A DNA stretch of 8,554 bases from an uncultured Planctomycetaceae bacterium. Its GTDB lineage: Bacteria > Planctomycetota > Planctomycetia > Planctomycetales > Planctomycetaceae. The notes below the pieces were generated by a model. The model was not told the origin of the DNA. It searched no databases and worked only from the letters and a program-made list of their open reading frames with translations. The stretch spans positions 1 to 8,554 of the forward strand of contig CAIXQV010000952.1 in NCBI GenBank assembly GCA_903921605.1, written 5' to 3'. Positions 1 through 6,362 of the stretch are shown here, piece after piece. The translations under genes were made by a program, and so were the position numbers. Numbering within the stretch: the stretch's first letter is position 1; each line of letters opens with the position of its first letter.

Positions 1-31
1 GGCTGGCCGCATCAGCAGCCGTCCCGACGGG

Positions 32-2161
32 ATGTCAGGACGTAGCGGGGCCGCGCCTTTGGGCCGAGAACTGACCGCCATCGGGATTCTGACCGCCTTC
101 CGCCGCCGCTGGGTTCCAGCTCTGGCTGTTGGCATTCCGGCTGCATTACTGGCGACGGCTCTGGTCTGGGAATTCATTCCGGCCTCTTTTCAGTCGGTCG
201 CTATTCTGAAGATCGAGCAGAACGATCCGAAACTGATCAACAACAATGGCGGTGGTCGCGAGACGGACTTCCAGTTCTATCGTGAATCCCAGAAAAACTA
301 CATGCTCAGTCGTCAGGTGATCACGGCAGCTCTGCGAAATCCGCAGGTCGCCGAGTGCCCGACACTGAAGCCAATTACCCATCCCGTCGACTGGCTGATG
401 GGCAAGCTGAAAACTGACGACACGATCAGTCCCGAGTTCCTGAAGGTTGTTCTGGAAGGTCAGCATCCGCGCGACCTGGCATTGATCCTGAATGCCGTGA
501 AAGATGCGTATCTGGAACAAGCTGTGTTTATGTCCAAGAACGCCAAGATCGACGAACTCCGTCGTCTGGAAGAACGCTTTGACGAAATCAACAAGCGAGT
601 CGTCGCGGCACAGGATCGCATCGATAAGCTGGCTGAGAATCTCGGCACAGGCGACTCCAAGACGGCCATCATTCAGCAGAATCTGATTCAGGATAATCTC
701 GACGATCTGTCAAAAACACTTCGTGAAGTCAACAGTCGTATCCGCGCTGAAGAAGCCGCGCGTGCTTCATTGACGCAGCAGGGAGTACTTCCGAATCAGA
801 TCAATGCCGATGGCTTGATGGGACTCGGCGGCGCGATGGGGCAAGCGGCGGAGCCGAACGTGGCTAACAACCCAGTCCTTGCTTTGCAGCGTGAACTGAT
901 GGTTCTGCGTCTGAAGATTTCGCAGTTCGAAAGTCAGATCCGCAACTCGGATCATCCCGACCTTAAAAACATGAAGCGTCAGGAACAACAGATTCTGGTG
1001 GCACTGGGTGGCGGCAATCCTGCTGCTCCAGGAGCCACTCCTGTGTCACGCATGGATTATCTGATTCGTCAGCGTGATCAATTGGCTGCCGATATCGAGC
1101 AGCAGAAAGAACGTCTGACAGAGTTCAATTCCCGTACGATTGAACTGGAAGCAGAGAAGCGAAAAATCGAAACAGACATTAAGCTGCGAGACGATCTGCG
1201 CGTAACCAAGGATCAGCGTTCAATCGAACTCTACGCTCCTGACCGAATCAGCGTTGTTCAGGATGCCAATATTCCGGAAGAGCCGGAAGTCAAGAAGAAA
1301 ACACAATTGGCTTTGCTGGCCGGCATGGCGGCTCTGGGCTGTATCGTTTGCGGATTTACACTGGTGGAATGGTTGTCGTACCGCATTGGTGCGGCCACGG
1401 ATATCTCGGGCGAAGTTGGCATGCGACTGGTCGGAACGATTCCGTCACCGGATCGCGGCGGTCTGCTGGGGCTTGGAATCTTCGCGGGTAAAGTGGACTA
1501 CGACGAATGGAACCGCGCGGTCACGGAATCGATGGACGTGGTGCGAACATTCCTGATGCGTCATATCGATCCTGCTCGTTCGGCTTCGATTCTGATCGCC
1601 GGAGCGTCAGCCAACGAAGGCAAGACGACCGTATCCTGTCAGTTGGCCGCAAGTCTGGCTCGTACAGGCAAGCGAGTGGCGCTCGTTGACTGTGACTTCC
1701 GTCGTCCTTCCGCGCATCTGATGGTGGAAGGACAGCAGGGACCAGGTCTCAGTGAATTCCTGCGAGGCGAAAAGTCTCTGGATGAAATTCGTCAGCAGAC
1801 GCAAGCTCCCGGCCTGTCCTTTATCGGGGCCGGTCAGGTGGATCAGCGAGTTCTCCAGTTGCTGGCGGTGGACGGCGGACGCAACCTGATTCAGCAGCTA
1901 AAAGCTCGCTTTGATTTCGTCATCATTGACACATCTCCTTTGCTGTTTGTCGCAGAGCCATCGATGATCGCACAGAACGCGGACATCGTGCTCCTGGCCA
2001 CTCGCAAAGATTACAGTCGAGTTCAATACGTGATTCAGGCTTGCGATTCTCTGCGAAGTCTGCAGGTTCCTCTGCTGGGAGCCATCATGGTGGGTGCGGA
2101 TTCAGACTTCCAGCGCCAGACCTATGGATATCAGCAGGAAGTCGTGCGAATGGTGCAGTAG
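32..2161 (+). CDS. Wzc-like polysaccharide co-polymerase fused to BY-kinase
   Basis: Inner-membrane protein that probably controls EPS chain length and export and autophosphorylates on tyrosine. Seen: a first membrane segment at about residues 28-46 after RRRW; a long periplasmic region rich in heptad-like coiled coil (about 160-250 and 290-400); a proline-containing NIPEEPEV stretch, then a second membrane segment at about 426-445; then a cytoplasmic P-loop kinase. Kinase motifs are Walker A GASANEGKTT (524-533, K531), Walker A' LVDCDFRRP (551-559) and Walker B FVIIDTSP (629-636). The C-terminal tail holds only two close tyrosines (Y698, Y700), fewer than the usual Wzc cluster. At 709 aa it matches fused Wzc proteins; many exosortase loci instead have separate chain-length and kinase genes. 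The ATG at 32 has no visible Shine-Dalgarno and the frame stays open upstream to base 2, so the gene may begin outside the window. A terminator follows directly. The family call is firm; the exact start is not. Confidence 0.93.
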   Translation: MSGRSGAAPLGRELTAIGILTAFRRRWVPALAVGIPAALLATALVWEFIPASFQSVAILKIEQNDPKLINNNGGGRETDFQFYRESQKNYMLSRQVITAALRNPQVAECPTLKPITHPVDWLMGKLKTDDTISPEFLKVVLEGQHPRDLALILNAVKDAYLEQAVFMSKNAKIDELRRLEERFDEINKRVVAAQDRIDKLAENLGTGDSKTAIIQQNLIQDNLDDLSKTLREVNSRIRAEEAARASLTQQGVLPNQINADGLMGLGGAMGQAAEPNVANNPVLALQRELMVLRLKISQFESQIRNSDHPDLKNMKRQEQQILVALGGGNPAAPGATPVSRMDYLIRQRDQLAADIEQQKERLTEFNSRTIELEAEKRKIETDIKLRDDLRVTKDQRSIELYAPDRISVVQDANIPEEPEVKKKTQLALLAGMAALGCIVCGFTLVEWLSYRIGAATDISGEVGMRLVGTIPSPDRGGLLGLGIFAGKVDYDEWNRAVTESMDVVRTFLMRHIDPARSASILIAGASANEGKTTVSCQLAASLARTGKRVALVDCDFRRPSAHLMVEGQQGPGLSEFLRGEKSLDEIRQQTQAPGLSFIGAGQVDQRVLQLLAVDGGRNLIQQLKARFDFVIIDTSPLLFVAEPSMIAQNADIVLLATRKDYSRVQYVIQACDSLRSLQVPLLGAIMVGADSDFQRQTYGYQQEVVRMVQ

Positions 2162-2175
2162 ACATAGTTCTTCGG

Positions 2176-2200
2176 CCACCGGGTTTATCCCGGTGGTTTT
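2176..2200 (+). terminator. Rho-independent terminator after the Wzc-like gene
   Basis: A perfect 8-bp GC-rich stem, CCACCGGG (2176-2183) and CCCGGTGG (2189-2196), closes a TTTAT loop and is followed at once by TTTT (2197-2200). It starts 15 bases after the stop codon of the kinase gene. This is a textbook intrinsic terminator, so the upstream transcription unit probably ends here and the deacetylase gene needs its own promoter. The T-tract is short (four), so some readthrough is possible. Confidence 0.85.
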
Positions 2201-2226
2201 ACTTCTGCACCACGGTCGCAGAAATT

Positions 2227-2251
2227 AGCCGGAACGCGTTAGCGTCCGGTT
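2227..2251 (+). repeat. REP-like 25-bp palindromic element, copy 1
   Basis: The 25-base unit AGCC...GGTT has the core GCGTTAGC and folds as CCGG-A-ACGC / GCGT-CCGG around a GTTA loop (2229-2249) with one bulged A. It matches the reverse complement of 2273-2297 at 19 of 25 positions, so the two form an inverted pair 21 bases apart. I recall similar palindromes from planctomycete intergenic regions, but could not verify that here. Confidence 0.7.
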
Positions 2252-2272
2252 CTTGACGCAATTACCGAACAA

Positions 2273-2297
2273 AACCGGGGGCTAACGCCCGGCGGCT
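2273..2297 (-). repeat. REP-like 25-bp palindromic element, copy 2 (inverted)
   Basis: Read on the minus strand this begins AGCCGCCGG, has the same GCGTTAGC core as copy 1 and ends CCCCGGTT. Where it differs from copy 1 in the inner stem, the paired bases change together (A-T to G-C and C-G to G-C), so the hairpin is kept. It ends one base before the ATG at 2299, so it would form most of the leader of the deacetylase gene or flank its ribosome binding region. Confidence 0.7.
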
Positions 2298-2298
2298 G

Positions 2299-3237
2299 AT
2301 GAAGCAGACACACACAAACATGGTCTTTTCCACTCCACAACTTGACGGCACATTCACGGTGGACGTGGAAGATTACTTTCACGTCTCCGCGTTCGCATCC
2401 GTGATCCGCCCGGAGAACTGGGATCATTACGTCTGTCGAGTCGAACAGAGCACGCGGACGATTCTGGAGCTTGCGGCGAAGCATTCGACACGTGGAACGT
2501 TCTTTATCCTGGGCTGGGTGGCTGACCGCTATCCGCACCTTGTTCGCGAGATTCAATCGGCCGGGCATGAGATCGGATGTCACAGCTATTGGCATCAGCT
2601 CATTTATGAACTCGGCCCGCAACGCTTTCGGAGTGATCTGATCAAAGCTCGCGATTGTCTGCAATGGATTACCGGAAGCCCTGTGAAGCTGCATCGAGCT
2701 CCCAGTTTTTCCATCACGGAAAAGTCGCTGTGGGCTCTGGATATTCTGATTGAAGAAGGCTTCCAGATTGACTCCAGCATTTATCCGGTCCACCACGATC
2801 GCTATGGAATTCCGGGCTCACCGACTTCTCCTCATATCATCGCGACGCGAGTCGGACAGATTCATGAGTTTCCCGGCATGACATGCAAAGTGGCCGGAAT
2901 GACGGTCCCTGTTGGTGGCGGAGGTTATCTGCGACTGTTCCCGTGGGCTGTGACATCGCGACTACTACATCAGATTCGCAAGCAGCAAAGACCGCTCAAT
3001 GTCTACCTGCATCCGTGGGAAGTGGATGTCGATCAACCACGCATTGCCGCTTCTCTGAAGTCACGCTTTCGACACTATCAGAACCTGAAAACGATGGCAC
3101 CCAAGTTGTCAAAAATGTTGACCGAGTTTCGACTTGGAGCGATGACAGACGTTTTAATCAAGCCCTGGAGCGGGCACAACGGCGTGGTCGTTGACCGGGC
3201 CGAGAAGTCTTCCGACACGATGGTTGCCAGCAACTGA
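2299..3237 (+). CDS. Exosortase-locus-type polysaccharide deacetylase (NodB fold, DUF3473-like C-terminus)
   Basis: Predicted metal-dependent deacetylase that removes N- or O-acetyl groups from the exported polysaccharide (carbohydrate esterase family 4 fold). Seen: the TVDVEDYFH motif (20-28), with D22/D25 in the place of the usual TFDDG acids; the zinc-binding pair H95 and H99 in GHEIGCHSYWH; HRAPSFS (132-138), matching the RxPSFS motif of this subfamily; and YLHPWE (236-241) with H238. The C-terminal part resembles the DUF3473 extension of the deacetylases in XrtA/PEP-CTERM loci. At 312 aa it is slightly longer than a typical member. No signal peptide is evident, although these enzymes act on an exported polymer; other family members also lack one. 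The start is uncertain: ATG 2299 abuts a repeat, and ATG 2320 (M8) would equally keep all motifs; neither has a clear Shine-Dalgarno. A glycosyltransferase gene follows closely. Confidence 0.92.
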   Translation: MKQTHTNMVFSTPQLDGTFTVDVEDYFHVSAFASVIRPENWDHYVCRVEQSTRTILELAAKHSTRGTFFILGWVADRYPHLVREIQSAGHEIGCHSYWHQLIYELGPQRFRSDLIKARDCLQWITGSPVKLHRAPSFSITEKSLWALDILIEEGFQIDSSIYPVHHDRYGIPGSPTSPHIIATRVGQIHEFPGMTCKVAGMTVPVGGGGYLRLFPWAVTSRLLHQIRKQQRPLNVYLHPWEVDVDQPRIAASLKSRFRHYQNLKTMAPKLSKMLTEFRLGAMTDVLIKPWSGHNGVVVDRAEKSSDTMVASN

Positions 3238-3305
3238 ATTTATTGGCAACTCAGAAAAAGAATACGAACAAGTCCCCGGGAAATCAGACTCCGTTGAAGA
3301 AATCC

Positions 3306-4532
3306 ATGCGTCCCAGCGTCCTTTACATTACTCATCGAGTTCCCTGGCCACCCGATCGCGGTGATCGAATTCGTACGTGGAATGTGCTGCGCTATTTGTC
3401 GACTCGGGCGAATGTGGATCTGGCCTGTCTGGCTGATGAACCCGTCAGCGACGAAACGATGAAGGAACTGCAACGAGTCACCCGACGCCTGGCCGTGATT
3501 CCTCATAGCGGAAAACAAAGATACGTTACCGGACTGTTTTCATTGCTGACTGGTAATACGGTCACCGAAGGTCTGTTCGACAGCGCGTCGATGCGGACGT
3601 TGCTGGACGACTGGAGTGAGTCAGAAGAATACGACGCGGTCATGGCTTCCTCATCGGGGATTGCCGGGTACCTCAAGCGAGATTACCTGGCACGTCCTGT
3701 GCAATGGGTTGATCTGATCGACGTCGACAGCCAGAAGTGGTTTGACTATTCAAAGGCGGCTCGGTTTCCGATGTCGCTGATCTACAAGCTCGAAGGCAAA
3801 CGTCTGCGAGCAGTGGAGAAGCGACTGGCCAGGCGGTGTGAGCAATTGCTGGTCGTCAGTGACGCGGAGCGAGAACTGTTTCGATCATTTTGCCCGACGG
3901 ACAAAATCAAAGCTGTGGGCAATGGAGTTGACTCCATCTACTTTGCTCCTTCGACGAATGTTCCGGTTGATGAATGTTCGTGCGTTTTTGTTGGCGTAAT
4001 GAATTACAAACCGAATGCGGATGCCGCGATCTGGTTTGTTCGCAACGTCTGGTCTCAGATTCGCAATCGCTATCCAGACGCGGTCTTCCGAATCGTTGGT
4101 AAGTCACCAACGGCAGAGGTTCGGGCGTTGGCCGCGGTGCCAGGCGTTGAAGTCACGGGATCAGTTCCGGATGTACGCCCGTGGCTGCATCGATCGACGT
4201 GTGCTGTTGTCCCGCTGCACATCGCCCGAGGTATTCAGAATAAAGTTCTGGAAGCCATGGCATGTGGTCGTCCTGTGATTTGTTCACCGGCCCCTCTGAA
4301 GGGATTGGCTGCGGAACCCGGTCTGCACCTGCTTCAGGCTGACGTCGCAAGCGAATGGGTTGAATCAGTTTCGCGTGTTTTTGCGGACAGGAATCTCCAG
4401 CAGGAGCTGGGCATGGCCGGCGCGGCGTTTGTGCAGTTGCACCATTCGTGGGATCACTGCCTGTCGCCTCTGGATCGAATGTTGGAACGTCGGCAGAAAA
4501 CACAGAAATCGGAATCGGGGGTGGCCAAATGA
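3306..4532 (+). CDS. GT4-family glycosyltransferase, XrtA/PEP-CTERM-associated type
   Basis: Cytoplasmic GT-B glycosyltransferase predicted to add a sugar from a nucleotide donor during EPS repeat-unit assembly. Seen from the ATG at 3306 (408 aa): the N-terminal signature YITHRVPWPPDRGDRIR (7-23), typical of the exosortase-associated sugar transferases (TIGR03087-like); NGVDSIYF in the interdomain region; VFVGVMNYKPNADA opening the C-terminal Rossmann domain; and the donor-binding RGIQNKVLEAMACGRP segment, with E316 as the likely catalytic-motif glutamate. The frame is open further upstream to a TTG at 3243, adding 21 hydrophilic residues, but the family signature begins directly after the ATG at 3306, so that start is preferred. 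GAAGAA a few bases upstream is a weak ribosome site. It lies 68 bases after the deacetylase stop and overlaps the next gene by ATGA, so the three are probably one operon with translational coupling. The sugar specificity cannot be read from sequence. Confidence 0.9.
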   Translation: MRPSVLYITHRVPWPPDRGDRIRTWNVLRYLSTRANVDLACLADEPVSDETMKELQRVTRRLAVIPHSGKQRYVTGLFSLLTGNTVTEGLFDSASMRTLLDDWSESEEYDAVMASSSGIAGYLKRDYLARPVQWVDLIDVDSQKWFDYSKAARFPMSLIYKLEGKRLRAVEKRLARRCEQLLVVSDAERELFRSFCPTDKIKAVGNGVDSIYFAPSTNVPVDECSCVFVGVMNYKPNADAAIWFVRNVWSQIRNRYPDAVFRIVGKSPTAEVRALAAVPGVEVTGSVPDVRPWLHRSTCAVVPLHIARGIQNKVLEAMACGRPVICSPAPLKGLAAEPGLHLLQADVASEWVESVSRVFADRNLQQELGMAGAAFVQLHHSWDHCLSPLDRMLERRQKTQKSESGVAK

Positions 4533-6022
4533 AGGGCTTAATCTTCACCTGGCTGCTGACTCTGCTGGGTGTATCGGCGTCATTCATTCGCCCCTATCAT
4601 GGCTTTTTGGTCTACGTGGCTCTGGCGGTTCTGCGACCGGATGCTTTGTGGAGCAGTCATATTCAGGGCGGCCGTTTCAGCATGATCGTGGCATCGGCAA
4701 TGCTGCTCAACTGGTTCGTACGCTGCTGCGGCAACTGGAATCTGGGGCCAGCTCGCCGAGTGGTGCTGTTGCTCCTCGGTTATTGGCTGTGGAGCGTATT
4801 CCTTGCGCTGAGTGCTGACAGTCCGGCCCATGCGTGGTACTTCGTGGAACAGCAATCAAAGATCGTATTGCCATTTCTGGTCGGAATTACCACCGTGCAA
4901 TCGTCAGTCGATTTGCGACGACTGGCCTGGGTGATTGTTGTCTGCCAGGGATATGTTTCGTTAGAACTGAATCGCTACTACTTCAGCGGATACAACATGC
5001 TGTGGGAGCAGGGATTCGCGAGTCTCGATAATAACTCCATGGCCATCGGGCTGGTCACTACGCTCGGTGTCGCGTTCTTTCTGTTCTTCTATGAAACGAG
5101 CACGATCCGTCGCGCAGTCATTGCCGGCTGTGCAGCGTTTATTGGGCACGCGATTTTGTTTTCGTTTTCTCGTGGAGCGATGCTGGCGACGGTCATTTTT
5201 CTGGGGATCTCGTTCTTCATCATTCGCAAGACAACACTGCACTATGCCGTCTATGCACTCGGAATTGTCGTAGCCCTGTTTACTGCCGGGCCTCAGGTTC
5301 GCGACCGCTTCATGGAGACGTTTGCTCAGGAGAATGGTGTTCGTGAAGCGTCGGCTCAGAGCCGTCTGGATCTGTGGCGTGACTGCATTACTCTGTTGGC
5401 CGAGGATCCTGTCATGGGCTGTGGACCAGACCACTGGCCTTTGCATGCTCATGAATTTGGCTGGCCGGCCGGCAAAGAAGCTCACAGCTTGTGGGTGCAA
5501 ACGCTGGTCGAATTGGGAGTTCCCGGTTTCCTGATGTACGTCGGTTTCTTCGTGATAGTCCTGGTTCGCTGTTGGAAGTTGCTGCAAAAAACTTTGAATG
5601 ACGAAGACGCCTGGTTCGCGGATTCAGCTCGAATGACGATCGCGTCGATCATTGGTTTTATGGTCTCCGCTCAGTTCGTAAGTCTGGAAGCTCTCGAGAT
5701 TCCGTACTACGTTGCGTTACTTGGTGCAGGTTCGCTGGTCGTCCATGCTCGCGCCGTTCAGGCGGCTCAGGCCGCTGTTTTGGTTCCATCGGGTTTAAGC
5801 ACCGAGAGACGGATTGATGCTGATGCGGAAAAATTCGTTTATGAAGACCCTCCGGCCTTTGATTCTGTTCCCGCATTTCCGCAGCGGCGATACATGAACA
5901 GTCCGGCTGATGAGCAGCCAGCATGCCTGGCAATGTCAATCTCGACAGCCGTTGCCGAGCCGGCAGGAACCCGTGATTGGCGTGACATAATAGGCGGTGA
6001 ATTCGCCCCGGTTATGAACTAG
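4529..6022 (+). CDS. O-antigen ligase/polymerase-like membrane protein (exosortase-A-associated ligase type)
   Basis: Polytopic inner-membrane protein, probably a Wzy/WaaL-type enzyme that polymerises EPS units or transfers glycan from the lipid carrier. At 497 aa it has about ten hydrophobic segments. Seen: an N-terminal region (FIRPYHGFLVYVALAVLRPD) resembling the N-terminal domain of the exosortase-associated O-glycosylation ligase family (TIGR03097/DUF5935-like); ASLDNNSMAIGL in the middle; FSFSRGAML with R215; and, after a large periplasmic loop, EAHSLWVQTLVELGVPG with H319, matching the Wzy_C signature. Arg and His at these places are the expected functional residues. The last ~90 residues are hydrophilic and low in conservation signals. 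The frame extends upstream to an ATG at 4448, but the start at 4529 overlaps the previous stop as ATGA and is preceded by a GGGGGTGG stretch, so it is preferred. Polymerase versus ligase cannot be decided from the sequence. Confidence 0.88.
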   Translation: MKGLIFTWLLTLLGVSASFIRPYHGFLVYVALAVLRPDALWSSHIQGGRFSMIVASAMLLNWFVRCCGNWNLGPARRVVLLLLGYWLWSVFLALSADSPAHAWYFVEQQSKIVLPFLVGITTVQSSVDLRRLAWVIVVCQGYVSLELNRYYFSGYNMLWEQGFASLDNNSMAIGLVTTLGVAFFLFFYETSTIRRAVIAGCAAFIGHAILFSFSRGAMLATVIFLGISFFIIRKTTLHYAVYALGIVVALFTAGPQVRDRFMETFAQENGVREASAQSRLDLWRDCITLLAEDPVMGCGPDHWPLHAHEFGWPAGKEAHSLWVQTLVELGVPGFLMYVGFFVIVLVRCWKLLQKTLNDEDAWFADSARMTIASIIGFMVSAQFVSLEALEIPYYVALLGAGSLVVHARAVQAAQAAVLVPSGLSTERRIDADAEKFVYEDPPAFDSVPAFPQRRYMNSPADEQPACLAMSISTAVAEPAGTRDWRDIIGGEFAPVMN

Positions 6023-6362
6023 TGCTCGTTCACAGCCTTGAGAATCTGTCCGGAATCAATAGTGGTCAGCTCCGTTGAGGCCGCCTGACAATTGGTTCGC
6101 AACATTTTCTGAACACTCATACCTGTTCTGAACCTACCTTTGTTGAACCAACGCAGGATAGGGCGAAGGTACGCAGGAAGCGTCCCTGATTACGGTAAAA
6201 GGAATCGCGTTATTCCGGAACCCAGCCCTCCGAAACTTTTCTCTTTCGGCCGCTTAGCGAGCTATGTTTGAAGCTGCCCGGCAGCCGCAACGGTTGCGGA
6301 TGTGCAGCGTGTTGTTAAGCCTGATCGCTAAAGAAAACTGAGCGGGCGCGGAGAAGATTGTA
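6023..6362 (+). other. 340-bp non-coding gap with five consecutive inverted repeats; possible structured leader
   Basis: No credible gene was found on either strand. The 3' half holds five small inverted repeats in a row: GG-T-ACGC/GCGT-C-CC (6168-6186, loop AGGAA), GGAAT/ATTCC (6201-6216), CCGAAA/TTTCGG (6230-6249, 8-base loop), GCTGCC/GGCAGC (6273-6285) and CCGCAA/TTGCGG (6285-6299, loop CGG). The last two share one base and could compete. None has a following T-tract, so none is an obvious terminator. The 5' half carries TTCTGAAC twice (6107-6114 and 6126-6133) and TTGAAC at 6143-6148. I do not recognise a known riboswitch consensus. The promoter of the next gene probably lies here, but no convincing -35/-10 pair was found. 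Confidence 0.5.
6350..6356 (+). promoter_or_regulatory. Ribosome binding site (GGAGAAG) for the gene at 6363
   Basis: GGAGAAG ends six bases before the ATG at 6363, in the normal spacing range. It is one of the two clear Shine-Dalgarno-like sites in the window and supports this start codon. Confidence 0.6.

Noticed and set aside
1276..1293. PEP-like string (IPEEPEV) that might suggest a PEP-CTERM sorting signal
   Set aside because: It sits before an internal membrane segment of the co-polymerase with a large kinase domain after it; PEP-CTERM signals are at the extreme C-terminus.
2205..2219. Possible sigma-54 site (CTGCAC, then TCGC with roughly correct spacing)
   Set aside because: The -24 GG is TG and the -12 TTGC is TCGC, so invariant positions are broken, although sigma-54 promoters are known in some PEP-CTERM systems.
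2239..2796. Minus-strand open frame of 185 codons opposite the deacetylase
   Set aside because: It is antisense to the catalytic motifs of a well-supported gene and has no recognisable domain.
4961..5587. Minus-strand open frame of 208 codons opposite the ligase-like gene
   Set aside because: It lies wholly opposite a gene with clear family motifs, has a Gln/Arg/Thr-rich composition typical of antisense frames, and shows no domain or ribosome site.
6160..6300. Known riboswitch (c-di-GMP, cobalamin, fluoride and others considered)
   Set aside because: The conserved core sequences of those classes, as I remember them, are not present; only generic stem-loops can be supported.
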